DNA of 64,000 nt from Pusillimonas caeni (lineage in GTDB: Bacteria > Pseudomonadota > Gammaproteobacteria > Burkholderiales > Burkholderiaceae_B): assembly GCF_003545815.1 (NCBI RefSeq), contig NZ_PDUW01000007.1, positions 224,594 through 288,593 of the forward strand. The letters run 5' to 3'. The position numbers and the translations under genes were made by a program. The notes beneath the pieces were generated by a model, which worked only from the letters and a program-made list of their open reading frames with translations, was not told the origin of the DNA and did no database searches. This document shows, one piece after another, positions 1 through 8,866 of this stretch. Position 1 is the first letter of the stretch, and every line of letters begins with the position of its first letter.

Positions 1-304
1 GTTTGGTGACGTAGTCGTCGGCGCCGGCATCCAGGCCCGCCACGCGGTCTTCGACCGCATCGCGGGCGGTAAGGACCAGCACCGGAACCTGCTCGCCCTC
101 GCGCCGGAGCTGGCGCAGGACGTCGAGCCCGCTGATGCCCGGCAGGTTGAGATCGAGCAGCAGCAGATCGTAGGACTGCGCCGATACGGCGCCCGGGACG
201 TGCTCGCCGTCTTTGAGCCAATCGACCGCATAACCCTGGCCGGCGAGGAATTCTTGCAAGGCGGGACCCAGGGTGGCGTCGTCTTCGATAACTAGAACTC
301 GCAT
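1..304 (-). CDS. OmpR-type response regulator, receiver domain (partial)
   Basis: Translation from the ATG at 304 gives 101 residues of a CheY-like receiver domain before the window edge cuts it off. Visible landmarks are the acidic pair in VIEDD near the N-terminus, the phospho-acceptor Asp in LLLLDLNLPG (about residue 51), the Thr in VLTAR and the terminal Lys in DDYVTK. The spacing matches OmpR/PhoB regulators such as QseB or TctD, so a winged-helix DNA-binding domain should follow outside the window. The cognate histidine kinase is not visible and the signal cannot be named. It reads away from the tonB operon's 3' end and is probably an independent unit. Confidence 0.9.
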   Translation of the reverse strand, partial: MRVLVIEDDATLGPALQEFLAGQGYAVDWLKDGEHVPGAVSAQSYDLLLLDLNLPGISGLDVLRQLRREGEQVPVLVLTARDAVEDRVAGLDAGADDYVTK

Positions 305-382
305 GCCGTGATTCTATATCGAACCGCGCCGCCCGTTTGCACGCGGTGCGCTTTTTTGGGGGCCGCCTTACAATCCTGACGG

Positions 383-880
383 CTAGCTGTCTGGCGCGGC
401 CGGAGCGGCCGAAGGCGCCGTGGCGCCGGCCTCGGGCTGGCCGGCTTCCGCGGGCGCTGCGCTTTTCTCCGAGGGCCGGGTGACGAAGCCCACGCGCTTC
501 ATGCCCGATGCGCGTGCGCTGCCCATGATCTCGGCAAGAATCTCGTAACGCGTGTTGAGATCCGCCCGGATGCGCAGCTGCGGCTGCGGGTCCTCGCCGG
601 CCTCTTGCTTGAGCCTGGCCGTCAGGTCTTCGAGCAGCACCGGCTGCTCGTTCCAGAACAGCTGCCCCTGGTCATTGACCGCCAGATCGATGACCTTGGG
701 CTCCTGCTCGACCGGCTCGGCCGATACCTGCGGCACATTGATCTTGATGGAATGGCTGATCAGCGGAGCGGTGATGATGAAGATCACCAGCAGCACCAGC
801 ATCACGTCGATGAGCGGCACCATATTGATCTCGGACATGGTGTGTCCGCTGCTCTTGTTGTCGAAGCTGCCGAAAGCCAT
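383..880 (-). CDS. exbD: Biopolymer transport protein ExbD
   Basis: This 165-residue inner-membrane protein is the ExbD/TolR subunit of the TonB motor, which uses the proton gradient to energise outer-membrane receptors. The N-terminus contains EINMVPLIDVMLVLLVIFI: a single membrane helix with the essential Asp of the family in PLIDVMLV. A periplasmic domain follows and ends in an Ala/Pro-rich tail. It is the last gene of tonB-exbB-exbD and starts 2 bases after the exbB stop, so translational coupling is likely. The many receptors further along the window need this complex. Confidence 0.95.
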   Translation of the reverse strand: MAFGSFDNKSSGHTMSEINMVPLIDVMLVLLVIFIITAPLISHSIKINVPQVSAEPVEQEPKVIDLAVNDQGQLFWNEQPVLLEDLTARLKQEAGEDPQPQLRIRADLNTRYEILAEIMGSARASGMKRVGFVTRPSEKSAAPAEAGQPEAGATAPSAAPAAPDS

Positions 881-882
881 GG

Positions 883-1914
883 CTATTCACCTTTGCGGGA
901 AGCCGCCGCGGCGGCGGGAAGGCCGCGGATCTTGCCCCGGTTCTCGGTCACCTGCTGCCCGGTGGACAGGAAGGTGAACAAATCGTGGGCGAAAGCGTCG
1001 AGGCGGGCCAGGTAGACGCGGTTGCTGCGCACGAAGGCGTTGTACGCCAGCACGGCGGGAATGGCCACGGCCAGGCCCAGGCCGGTCATGATCAGCGCCT
1101 CGCCGACCGGACCGGCGATGCGGTTGATGGTGACGCCGTCGGACAGGCCGATGCCGATCAGGGCGTGATACACGCCCCACACCGTGCCGAACAGGCCCAC
1201 GAACGGAGCGGTGGAGCCGATGGAGGCCAGCACCGTCAGGCCGTTCTCGAGCTTGGCCGTTTCCTCGTCGATGACCTTGCGGATGGTGCGGGTCACGAAG
1301 GCGCCGGTGGAGCCCTTTTCTTCGAGCTTCATGGCGCCGTACTTGGCGTGATGGTTGCGCGCATGGATGGCGTGGCTGGCCACGTGGGCGAAGGGTTCGG
1401 AGGCGCCGTGCGTACTGATCTCGTTCTCGACCTCCTCCAGCGAACTGGAGGCCCAGAAATGGTTCAGGAAGCGCGCCGAATGGCGGCTCACGCGCCAGTT
1501 GGTGAAGGACTTCACGAAGATCAGGTACCAGCTCACCAGCGACATCAGGATCAGAATCACGAAAAGGGCCTTGCCTATCATGTCGCTCTGCGCCACGAAG
1601 TGCAGAATGCCGCCGTCGGCCAGCTGCTGTACGGTGGTGTCCAGCAGGGGCGGCGCACTGGTGGCCGCGGTGGTCGCCGCATCCGTCATCGACGAGGCTG
1701 CCGGCGCCGCCGACGTGGCGGCGTCGATGGCCGAGGATGCCGCGGTGGCCGCCGAGCCCGCCGCATCGGCGGCGGACGAAGCCGCCGTGGCTGCGGAATT
1801 CGCCGCGTCGTTCAGGGACGAAGCCGCGGGCGCCGCGGTCGACGCGGCGGGCTCTTGAGCAGAACCTGCGGCCTGCGCCAGGACATGCAATGCGCCTTGA
1901 AGTATGTTGAACAT
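883..1914 (-). CDS. exbB: Biopolymer transport protein ExbB
   Basis: 343 residues, MotA/TolQ/ExbB family proton-channel subunit of the TonB motor. Membrane segments are visible around ALFVILILMSLVSWYLI, in the region STAPFVGLFGTVWGVYHAL (the family signature) and in ALIMTGLGLAVAIPAVLAYN. The first roughly 110 residues are unusual: an Ala/Ser/Asp-rich repeat of units such as AASSAADAAGSAAT, copied about four times, follows a possible signal sequence. This makes the protein about 100 residues longer than E. coli ExbB; periplasmic N-terminal extensions are known in some ExbB proteins. It lies between tonB (8-base gap) and exbD. Confidence 0.95.
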   Translation of the reverse strand: MFNILQGALHVLAQAAGSAQEPAASTAAPAASSLNDAANSAATAASSAADAAGSAATAASSAIDAATSAAPAASSMTDAATTAATSAPPLLDTTVQQLADGGILHFVAQSDMIGKALFVILILMSLVSWYLIFVKSFTNWRVSRHSARFLNHFWASSSLEEVENEISTHGASEPFAHVASHAIHARNHHAKYGAMKLEEKGSTGAFVTRTIRKVIDEETAKLENGLTVLASIGSTAPFVGLFGTVWGVYHALIGIGLSDGVTINRIAGPVGEALIMTGLGLAVAIPAVLAYNAFVRSNRVYLARLDAFAHDLFTFLSTGQQVTENRGKIRGLPAAAAASRKGE

Positions 1915-1922
1915 GCTGGTTC

Positions 1923-2729
1923 CTAGATTACGAAGTCAAATGGGATGTCGGCCAGCGCGGGATACGCGACGCCGTTTTCGGTGTAGGGCTTGAACCGGGC
2001 GGTTTTGGCCGCGCGCACCGCGGATTGGTCCAGGCGCTCGTGGCCCGACGAGGACTGCACCGTCGCGTTGACGACCGAGCCCTGCGGCGAAATCAGCACC
2101 CGCACCACCACCCGGCCCTTCTCGCCGCGGCGCAGCGAAGCGCGGGGGTATTCCGGATTGGGGCGATTGCCCAGATAGTCGACGCGGCTGATGTGCCTGG
2201 GCTGATTGTCGGGCGCGGGGGTGGGCGCCTTGGGCGTGGCCACGGCGCTTGCCGCGCCGCTGGGCGGAGCGACCGGCTTTGGAGGAGCCTCGACCGGCTT
2301 GGGTGCCGGTTTGGGCACGGGCTTGGGTTTCGGCTTGGGTTTGGGCTTGGGCGGCGGCGGAGGCGGCTCGGGTTGCGTGATCGCCTCGGGCTCCGGCTCG
2401 GGTTCGGGTTCCGGCTCGGGTTCCGGTTCGGGCTCCGGCTCGGGTTCCGGTTCGACCTCGGGCTCGGGTTCTGGCTCGGGCACGATTTCCGGCTCGGGTT
2501 CGGGCGGCACGGCCTCTTCGACCGGCTCGGGCTCGGGCGCCGTGTCGACGATTTCAGGCCCGATCTCGACGAACTGTATTTCCATCGACTCGGGCAAAGC
2601 CAGCTCGGTCTTCTTGGGAGCCGCCAAAATGACTCCCAGCACGGCAAAATGCAATCCCGCAACGCACGTAGCCGCAGCAACTTTGGTCAGCGCGGGGCGA
2701 GGGGCAGGCTCAACACGGGAACGGGACAT
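1923..2729 (-). CDS. tonB: TonB energy transducer
   Basis: 268 residues from the ATG at 2729; upstream in-frame codons reach into the promoter palindrome and are unlikely to be used. One N-terminal membrane anchor ([19 protein letters not shown]) is followed by a long proline-rich spacer of Glu-Pro repeats and then Lys-Pro repeats. The C-terminal TonB domain holds [19 protein letters not shown] and ends [23 protein letters not shown]. TonB carries energy from ExbB/ExbD to TonB-box receptors. It is first in the operon and a Fur-like palindrome lies about 70 bases upstream, indicating iron repression. Confidence 0.95.
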   Translation of the reverse strand: MSRSRVEPAPRPALTKVAAATCVAGLHFAVLGVILAAPKKTELALPESMEIQFVEIGPEIVDTAPEPEPVEEAVPPEPEPEIVPEPEPEPEVEPEPEPEPEPEPEPEPEPEPEPEAITQPEPPPPPPKPKPKPKPKPVPKPAPKPVEAPPKPVAPPSGAASAVATPKAPTPAPDNQPRHISRVDYLGNRPNPEYPRASLRRGEKGRVVVRVLISPQGSVVNATVQSSSGHERLDQSAVRAAKTARFKPYTENGVAYPALADIPFDFVI

Positions 2730-2798
2730 GAATCCAACGACAAGGTAAAAGAAGCCCGCGGATAAAATCATCCGGGTAAGCGCGCACGATAGCAGAAA

Positions 2799-2813
2799 TG
2801 CGAACTATTCGCA
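2799..2813 (-). promoter_or_regulatory. Fur-like box upstream of tonB
   Basis: TGCGAACTATTCGCA is an inverted repeat (TGCGAA-CTA-TTCGCA). It matches the 7-1-7 Fur consensus TGATAATNATTATCA at about 10 of 14 defined positions. It lies immediately upstream of the tonB-exbB-exbD operon, a classical Fur target. Binding is inferred. Confidence 0.6.
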
Positions 2814-2898
2814 ATATAAAATTGCGTTTGCCATGCAGCCGATCGACGCTGCCCTGCACCGCCCGCGGCGCACCCGATTTACCGCCACGCCCGGCGTG

Positions 2899-3366
2899 TC
2901 ACAGAGTCAAACCGCTGAGGCCCCGCATCATCGAGCGAAGCTGCGCGTGCAGCGGGCCGAATTGGGACTCGTCCAGTTCGGCCAGCAGCGCCCGCTCTAC
3001 CTGCACCACCGCGGCATCGCATTGCTGCAGCAGGGTTTCCCCCTTGCGGGTCAGGCGTATATGGATGATGCGGCCGTGCGATGCGGCCGATTCGCGGTTG
3101 ATCCACCCGCGCGTTTCCATCAGCTTGACCATCTCGTTCGCCGATTGCGGCGACACCATGGAGCGTTCGGCCAATTGCGCGTTGGAGAGCTGGCCATGGC
3201 TGTTGAGCACCGACAGCGCCGTGTATTGCGCCGCGGTCACGTCCCAGGGCGCCAGCGCATCGCGGATGCGCCGGTTCAACACATGATCGAGGCGCCCAAT
3301 GAGATAGGCGATGCCGTTGGGCCGCTGTGGCCAGGTTTGCGTGAATTGAGGGTTTTTCTGGATCAT
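2899..3366 (-). CDS. MarR-family transcriptional regulator, probably of ferulate catabolism
   Basis: 155 residues from the ATG at 3366 (MIQKNPQF). The winged helix-turn-helix is clear: DVTAAQYTALSVLNSHGQLSNAQLAERSMVSPQSANEMVKLMETRGWI, then the wing and RLTRKGE. The gene is divergent from feruloyl-CoA synthase across about 100 bases containing a perfect 7-base inverted repeat. This arrangement matches MarR-type repressors of ferulate genes (FerC/FerR), which release DNA when feruloyl-CoA or related thioesters bind. The ligand here is inferred from context only. Confidence 0.85.
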   Translation of the reverse strand: MIQKNPQFTQTWPQRPNGIAYLIGRLDHVLNRRIRDALAPWDVTAAQYTALSVLNSHGQLSNAQLAERSMVSPQSANEMVKLMETRGWINRESAASHGRIIHIRLTRKGETLLQQCDAAVVQVERALLAELDESQFGPLHAQLRSMMRGLSGLTL

Positions 3367-3409
3367 GGACAGGCTTGTCAGCGGGTATCTCGACGTGTAG
3401 TATAAGCCC

Positions 3410-3430
3410 AATATCAGGCTACTTGATATT
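3410..3430. promoter_or_regulatory. Candidate operator of the MarR regulator
   Basis: AATATCA and TGATATT form perfect 7-base arms around a 7-base centre, midway between the divergent marR-type gene and fcs. A TATACT hexamer (reverse strand, about 3398-3403) could be the -10 of the regulator, placing the operator over its -35 region. Autorepression and control of fcs are inferred. Confidence 0.55.
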
Positions 3431-3467
3431 ATTCTTCAAGCATCATTCGGAAAAACGACAAAGTATC

Positions 3468-5324
3468 ATGGAGACAGCACCGCGTTATCGCAGTGTGGCC
3501 CTCGGCCCCAAAGACATCGAAGTCCAGACCCGCGCGAACGGATACACCTATGTGCGTTCGCCCGGGCAATTGGGCGACTATCCCGACCGCCTTACCGACA
3601 AGCTGATCCACTGGGCCGCGCAGGCTCCCGATCGCACCTATATCGCCCAGCGCGAGCCGGGCCATGGCCCCTGGCGCCGCATCAGCTACGCCGACGCCTT
3701 GCAAGCGGCGCGGCAAATCGGCCAGGCCCTGCTCGACCGCGGGCTCGATGCCGACCGGCCGGTACTGATGCTGTCGGGCAACGACATAGAGCAGGCGCTG
3801 CTGGCCCTGGGCTGCCAGTTCGCCGGCGTACCCTACTCGCCCATTTCGCCGGCCTATTCCCTGGTCTCCAAAGACTACGAAAAACTGCGCCACGTCCTTG
3901 AAGTCGTCACGCCGGGCCTGGTGTTCGTGTCCGACGCCCAGACCTATGGCGACGCCATACGCGCCACCATGGGCCCCGATATCGAACTCACCTCCACCCG
4001 GCCCGAGCAGATCGACCGGCCCTGCACCCCTTTCAGCGAATTGCTGGCCACGCCCGCCGCCGGGGCCGTCGATGCCGCGCAGCGCGCGACGGGGCCCGAC
4101 ACCATCGTCAAGTTTTTGTTCACCTCGGGTTCCACCAGCCTGCCCAAGGCGGTCATCAACACCCAGCGCATGATGTGCAGCAACCTCAAGATGATGGTGC
4201 TGGCCTGGCCTTTTCTTACCGAAGAGCCGCCCGTGCTGGTCGACTGGCTGCCCTGGAACCACACCTTCGGCGGCAACCACAATCTGGGACTGGTGCTGTA
4301 CAACGGCGGCACGCTGTACATCGACGAAGGCAAGCCCACCGAGCAGGGCATGGAAACCACGCTGCGCAATCTGCGCGAAATCGCGCCCACGGTGTATTTC
4401 AACGTGCCCATCGGCTGGGAAAAAATCGCCAATGCGCTCGAGGCGGACGAAGCCCTGCGCGCCAAGTACTACAGCCGCGTCAAGATGCAGTTCTACTCGG
4501 GCGCAGCATTGGCCCAGCCGGTATGGGACAAACTCCACGCCACGGCCGAAAAAGCCTGCGGCGAGCGCATCGTCATGACCACCGGCCTGGGCATGACCGA
4601 AACCTCGCCCTCGGCGATGTTCGTGCTCGACGAGCGCGCCCTGGCGGGCCAGATCGGGCATCCGCTGCCCGGCATGGAATTCAAGCTGGTGCCCAACGGC
4701 GACAAGATCGAGGTCCGCTACAAGGGCCCCAACGTCACGCCGGGCTACTGGCGCGAACCCGCGAAAACCGCCGAGGCCTTCGACGACGAGGGCTTCTTCT
4801 GCTCGGGCGACGCCGTCAAATGGCTCGACCCCGACGACCCGCGCCGGGGTTTCGTCTTCGATGGGCGCGTGGCCGAAGACTTCAAGCTCGACACCGGCAC
4901 CTGGGTCAACGTGGGTCCCTTGCGGGCGCAGGTCGCGCGCGAGGGCGCGCCCTATCTGCAAGACTCCGTCATTACCGGACACAATCGGCGCGAACTCGGG
5001 GTGCTCATCATACCCAACCTGGTTCAATGCCGGCTGCTCTCGGGCCTGCCTGAAGACGCCGCCCCCGAAGCCGTGCTGTCCAGCCCGCCGGTGCGCGGCT
5101 TCTTCCAGCAGCTGATCGAGCGCCTGCACAATCTCGGCACGGGCAGCGCCACCCGCATCGCGCGCGGCCTGGTGCTGGTCGAGCCGCCCTCTCTCGATCG
5201 CGGCGAAATCACCGACAAGGGTTCGATCAATCAGCGCGCCGTGCTGAGCCATCGCGCCCGGCTGGTCGAGGCCCTTTACGACGAGACCGATCCCGGCGTG
5301 CTGAAGCCGGGCAAGAATTCATAA
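3468..5324 (+). CDS. fcs: Feruloyl-CoA synthase
   Basis: 618 residues from the ATG at 3468; an earlier in-frame start would run through the operator. It belongs to the AMP-forming acyl-CoA synthetase superfamily and activates ferulate (and usually p-coumarate and caffeate) with CoA and ATP, the first step of side-chain removal toward vanillin. Seen: N-terminal YRSVALGPKDIEV, the nucleotide loop FLFTSGSTSLPKAV, YSGAALAQP and the TTGLGMTETSP motif. The overall pattern (LTDKLIHWAAQAPDRTYIAQRE, SGNDIEQALLALG) is that of the dedicated feruloyl-CoA synthase family rather than 4-coumarate-CoA ligase. An enoyl-CoA hydratase/aldolase (ech) is not next to it. Confidence 0.88.
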   Translation: METAPRYRSVALGPKDIEVQTRANGYTYVRSPGQLGDYPDRLTDKLIHWAAQAPDRTYIAQREPGHGPWRRISYADALQAARQIGQALLDRGLDADRPVLMLSGNDIEQALLALGCQFAGVPYSPISPAYSLVSKDYEKLRHVLEVVTPGLVFVSDAQTYGDAIRATMGPDIELTSTRPEQIDRPCTPFSELLATPAAGAVDAAQRATGPDTIVKFLFTSGSTSLPKAVINTQRMMCSNLKMMVLAWPFLTEEPPVLVDWLPWNHTFGGNHNLGLVLYNGGTLYIDEGKPTEQGMETTLRNLREIAPTVYFNVPIGWEKIANALEADEALRAKYYSRVKMQFYSGAALAQPVWDKLHATAEKACGERIVMTTGLGMTETSPSAMFVLDERALAGQIGHPLPGMEFKLVPNGDKIEVRYKGPNVTPGYWREPAKTAEAFDDEGFFCSGDAVKWLDPDDPRRGFVFDGRVAEDFKLDTGTWVNVGPLRAQVAREGAPYLQDSVITGHNRRELGVLIIPNLVQCRLLSGLPEDAAPEAVLSSPPVRGFFQQLIERLHNLGTGSATRIARGLVLVEPPSLDRGEITDKGSINQRAVLSHRARLVEALYDETDPGVLKPGKNS

Positions 5325-5372
5325 CGACGCCCGCGGCGCATAGGTCCGCGGCACTACTCAGGAGACACGACA

Positions 5373-6521
5373 ATGATCAACAAGAAACTCTGGCGCGCAA
5401 CGCTCTTGGCCGCCTCTTTGGGGCTGGGCGCGGCGCCCGCGGCCCACGCCGACCTCACCATAGGCGTCGTCCTGTCGCTGACGGGCCCGGCATCCGGCCT
5501 GGGCATCCCCGTCAATACGGGCTTTGCCCTGTGGCCCGAGACCGTGGGCGGCGAAAAGGTCAAGTTCATCACCCTCGACGACGGCAGCGACCCGGCAAAA
5601 GCCCAGAAGAACGTGCAACGCCTCATCTCCGAAGACAAGGTCGACGTCATCATAGGCTCCAGCACCACCACGCCCGCCATCGCCATGGGCGAGGCGGCCG
5701 CCGAAGGCCAGACAGTGCAGCTTGCCGCGGCACCGGCCGAGTTTCCCGAGGGCAAAGGCACCTGGACCTTCCGCCTGCCCCAGTCCACCGCCGTCATGGC
5801 CGGCGGCGTCATCGACCACATGAAGAAACACGGCGTCAAGAACTTTGCCTTCATCGGCTACAACGACGCCTACGGCGAAAGCTGGCTGCGCGACCTCACC
5901 AACCTGGCCAAAGAAGCCGGCATCGAGATCACCACCGCCGAACGCTATGCCCGCGCCGATACCAGTGTCACGGCGCAGGCGCTCAAGGCCATCGCCACCA
6001 AGCCGGACGCCATCCTGATCGTGGCCTCGGGCAGCGGCGCCGCCATGCCCCACACCACTGTGGTCGAGCGCGGCTACAAGGGCAAAATCTACCAGACCCA
6101 CAGCGCCGCCTCGCGCGACCTGATCCGCCTGGGCGGCAAGGCGGTCGAAGGCTCTTTCGTCGTCTCGGGCCTGGCCGTCCTGCCCGAAGGTCTGCCCGAC
6201 TCGCACCCGTCCAAGAAGATCGCGGTCGACTTCGTCAACGCCTACGAAAAGAAAAACGGCGACGGCTCGCGCAATCAGTTCGCCGCGCACGCCTATGACG
6301 CCTATCTCATCCTGGACAAGGTGGTGCCCGCGGCGCTCGAAAAAGGCAAGCCCGGCACGCAGGAGTTCCGCACCGGCCTGAAGGAGGCGCTCGAAACCCA
6401 CGGCAGCATCCCCGTCACCCAAGGCGTGATCACCTACACCAAGGATGACCACTTCGGCTTCGACAAGCAGGCCCAGATGATGCTGACCATCAAGGACGGC
6501 GCCTTCGCAGCGGCGGATTGA
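5373..6521 (+). CDS. ABC transporter substrate-binding protein (branched-chain amino acid/aromatic acid type)
   Basis: 382 residues with a cleavable signal peptide (about residues 1-26, ending AAHADL). It then has the LivJ/LivK-like fold (Peripla_BP_6): DLTIGVVLSLTGPASGLGIPVN, a central hinge and VDVIIGSSTTTPA. A good ribosome site (AGGAGAC) precedes the ATG. It lies 48 bases after fcs and is probably co-transcribed. Homologues of this type linked to aromatic catabolism bind hydroxycinnamates or benzoates, so ferulate or a relative is the likely ligand. No permease or ATPase gene follows, so the protein must use a transporter encoded elsewhere. Confidence 0.85.
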   Translation: MINKKLWRATLLAASLGLGAAPAAHADLTIGVVLSLTGPASGLGIPVNTGFALWPETVGGEKVKFITLDDGSDPAKAQKNVQRLISEDKVDVIIGSSTTTPAIAMGEAAAEGQTVQLAAAPAEFPEGKGTWTFRLPQSTAVMAGGVIDHMKKHGVKNFAFIGYNDAYGESWLRDLTNLAKEAGIEITTAERYARADTSVTAQALKAIATKPDAILIVASGSGAAMPHTTVVERGYKGKIYQTHSAASRDLIRLGGKAVEGSFVVSGLAVLPEGLPDSHPSKKIAVDFVNAYEKKNGDGSRNQFAAHAYDAYLILDKVVPAALEKGKPGTQEFRTGLKEALETHGSIPVTQGVITYTKDDHFGFDKQAQMMLTIKDGAFAAAD

Positions 6522-6640
6522 ACATTCTTACCGGCAAGTGCGGCCCGCGAAGCCATCGCATCGCGGGCCGCACGCTTTTTCCGGAGGGAATGCCGATTGC
6601 TGGCCCACGCTCGTACCTTATCCAGACATCGGAGGACGCC

Positions 6641-7198
6641 ATGGCCGGCAAACCCTATTCCCCATCCATCGCCGACTGGCCCGAGGACGCGCGCGAAGCC
6701 GCGCAACTCGTCGTCGATCAGTACGGAGAACCCGACGAAGTCAACGCCAGCCAAGTCACCTGGCACAAGCCGGGCCCGTGGAAGCGAATCGTAGCTTCGC
6801 GGCAGGTGCACGAGCATAATTTTCCGGCTCCGCACCTGGATTCCGTGGAATCGGTCATCGACTATCGTTTTCCCATCGCCAAGGCTCGGGACATCTGCGC
6901 CTTCGACGGCAGTGTCGTGATCAATCGCACCGAGGGCGAGGTCTCGGCGCGCTGCCATGACGAACAGGCCAACTTCCTGGCGCTGAATCTGATGCACGAC
7001 ATCGCCACCGGCGCCAAGGACATCGAGCAGGCCCGCCAGTACTATGCCAAGGAATTCGCCGACTATCGCCGCAAGAAGCCCACTCCCTACATGGAGAAGC
7101 TGCGCTTCTCGCCGCCCGACGGCGGTACGGCCGATCCCGATACACGCATTCTTTCCGACGACGACCTGAAGCAGGCGGTCGAGGAGGGTAAATCATGA
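6641..7198 (+). CDS. Conserved protein of unknown function
   Basis: 185 residues from the ATG at 6641, which has a GGAGGA ribosome site 9 bases upstream. I recognise no domain. The protein is soluble, with no signal peptide or membrane helix. It is acidic at the C-terminus and has a motif-like stretch VTWHKPGPWKRIVASRQVHEHNFP and later EVSARCHDEQANFLALNLMHDIATG. Its stop overlaps the next start by four bases (ATGA), so the two are translationally coupled and probably work together. The position after the ferulate genes may or may not be functional. Confidence 0.8.
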   Translation: MAGKPYSPSIADWPEDAREAAQLVVDQYGEPDEVNASQVTWHKPGPWKRIVASRQVHEHNFPAPHLDSVESVIDYRFPIAKARDICAFDGSVVINRTEGEVSARCHDEQANFLALNLMHDIATGAKDIEQARQYYAKEFADYRRKKPTPYMEKLRFSPPDGGTADPDTRILSDDDLKQAVEEGKS

Positions 7199-7716
7199 TT
7201 TCCGACACACAGGGCTTGTCCGCCGAAGACGTACGCAAATACCTGCAGCGCATCTGCGAAGAAGCCGAGGGGCTGATGCGCGACTACGATCCGCGCATGA
7301 TCCTCGAATGGACCGACACCAACGTCGCCGACGGGACCTGCTTCCAGGTCGACGTCCGCATCCAGAAAGACGGCGCCCACACGGGCAGCATCGCCATGAC
7401 GCTCGAGAAGGAAGACATCCTGCAACTGGGCGGCATGTTCGGCGCCGCCGCCGGCAAGGAAGGCATCGCCGACTATTCGCTGGACATGAATTTGCGCGAC
7501 GTCGTCACGCACGGCACCGACGCGGCCACTGCCAAGGTCACCTGGCGCGAACACATCATCGTGCAGGCGCCAGCGCGAGAGGGCCAGGAGTCCCGCAGCC
7601 GGCTCACTGCCGAAGCCGAGGTGGACTGCGTCCATCTTCTCGTTCGCGAAGAGGGGCGGCTTGCGCTGGGCATGACGCTCTGCTCCGGCACGATACGCCT
7701 GAGCGTTTCGGGGTAA
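7195..7716 (+). CDS. Conserved protein of unknown function
   Basis: 173 residues, start overlapping the stop of the previous gene (ATGA). There is no signal peptide and no recognised family. The N-terminal third looks helical (SAEDVRKYLQRICEEAEGLMRDYDPRMILEWTD). The rest alternates like a beta-rich fold, with charged strands such as CFQVDVRIQKDGAHTGSIAMTLEKEDI. Coupling to the 185-residue gene suggests a two-subunit unit. Confidence 0.78.
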   Translation: MISDTQGLSAEDVRKYLQRICEEAEGLMRDYDPRMILEWTDTNVADGTCFQVDVRIQKDGAHTGSIAMTLEKEDILQLGGMFGAAAGKEGIADYSLDMNLRDVVTHGTDAATAKVTWREHIIVQAPAREGQESRSRLTAEAEVDCVHLLVREEGRLALGMTLCSGTIRLSVSG

Positions 7717-7726
7717 CCGCCGCCGG

Positions 7727-8419
7727 TCAGATCCGCTGCGTGATGCGGTGACGCTTTTCGCCCGCGGTGACGCATTCTCCATCGGGCAGCCATTCCAGCA
7801 GCTGCACGGGAGAATTCCGGCGCTTGTGGCCGAGCACATAGCCGCAGCACACCACTTCGTCGGCGCTGCGGCTGATCGATTCCACAAAGGCGATTCTTCC
7901 CGGGTCCGTGAGGTACATGCCTACGCCGGTAATGATGTGCGACGCGATCTTTTCGCTATATTGGCGGTGGGCCGCGACGGCATTGCCCTCGGCCTGTGCG
8001 GCCGAAGCGGCCTTGGGCCTGACGCACGCCGAAACGTCCCTCATGACCAGCACGATCTGATGTCCGTCCTGCCCCGCCGCGGCGGGCACCAGTTGCGCGC
8101 TGACTTCCATCCACGCGTAGCCGCCCGTTTTCTTGCGCATGCGCACCACGATGGGCACGCAGTCGACGCCATGCTTCAGCAGTTCGCGATGCGCCTTGCA
8201 GATAATCGGCAAATCGTCCGGGTGCACGAAAACGTCCGGGCCCTTTTCGACCATTTCATCGGGCTTCCAGCCAAGCAGCCGCTCGCAGGCCGGCGAGGCA
8301 TAGGTCATTTTCATCGCGCCGTCCACCAGGCAGATCATGTCGGAAGCATGTTCGGCCAGCAGACGAAAATCCAGTTCGTTCATAAATGGCGATGCCTGGC
8401 TGCGATCTCTCTTCTTCAT
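7727..8419 (-). CDS. PAS-domain sensory protein
   Basis: 230 residues. The N-terminal half is a PAS fold (about residues 18-135): RLLAEHASDMICLVDGAMKMTYASPACERLLGW, then PDDLP and the PAC-like end GGYAWMEVSAQLVP..IVLVMRDVSA. The C-terminal 95 residues have no output domain I can name (no kinase, GGDEF, EAL or helix-turn-helix). It includes a Cys-Cys in SADEVVCCGYVLGHKR. A GGAGGAG ribosome site precedes the ATG. It converges on the previous gene with only 10 bases between. It may be a stand-alone sensor that works with a partner protein. Confidence 0.8.
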   Translation of the reverse strand: MKKRDRSQASPFMNELDFRLLAEHASDMICLVDGAMKMTYASPACERLLGWKPDEMVEKGPDVFVHPDDLPIICKAHRELLKHGVDCVPIVVRMRKKTGGYAWMEVSAQLVPAAAGQDGHQIVLVMRDVSACVRPKAASAAQAEGNAVAAHRQYSEKIASHIITGVGMYLTDPGRIAFVESISRSADEVVCCGYVLGHKRRNSPVQLLEWLPDGECVTAGEKRHRITQRI

Positions 8420-8560
8420 CGCTGAAGATCCCAGGCTCCTCCTCGTTACCTATGACTTGAAATCTATTGTGCACTGCAACATAAAAATTGTCCAGCCACT
8501 TCAGATAAAGCAAAAGCCACGATAAAAAAGGAGCCAGCAAGCCAAGTGCCGACAAGCGAA

Positions 8561-8600
8561 AAAGAAAAAAGGACTTATGAGACGATACTCATAAGTCCTT
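8561..8600 (-). terminator. Rho-independent terminator after tRNA-Val
   Basis: On the minus strand a 13-base stem (AAGGACTTATGAG with its complement) around a 6-base loop is followed by a T-rich run. It lies just downstream of tRNA-Val. Confidence 0.85.
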
Positions 8601-8618
8601 CATTCTTGAAGCAGTTTG

Positions 8619-8694
8619 TGGTGGGTGCTACAGGGGTCGAACCTGTGACCTACGCCTTGTAAGGGCGCCGCTCTACCAACTGAGCTAAGCACCC
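8619..8694 (-). tRNA. tRNA-Val (anticodon TAC)
   Basis: The minus strand gives a full cloverleaf with acceptor GGGTGCT/AGCACCC and an encoded CCA. The D arm is TAGCTCAGTTGGTAGAGC, the anticodon loop CTTACAA on a GCGCC/GGCGT stem, and the T arm has GGTTCGAACC. Anticodon TAC reads valine codons. Confidence 0.95.
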
Positions 8695-8866
8695 CGAGCG
8701 GCATCTGCATGTGGCAAAACACAATATGTGCTGCACTGCGATACTGCCATGCGAACCTTCAAGGTTCGACCTTTGGGGTCACTTCACATTTCGGGCCACT
8801 TCGTGCCAAAAAAGCCTAGCGATTATAGCCCGGCCGCTCAAGGCAGGCAAACGGGCCAGCGCCTAC

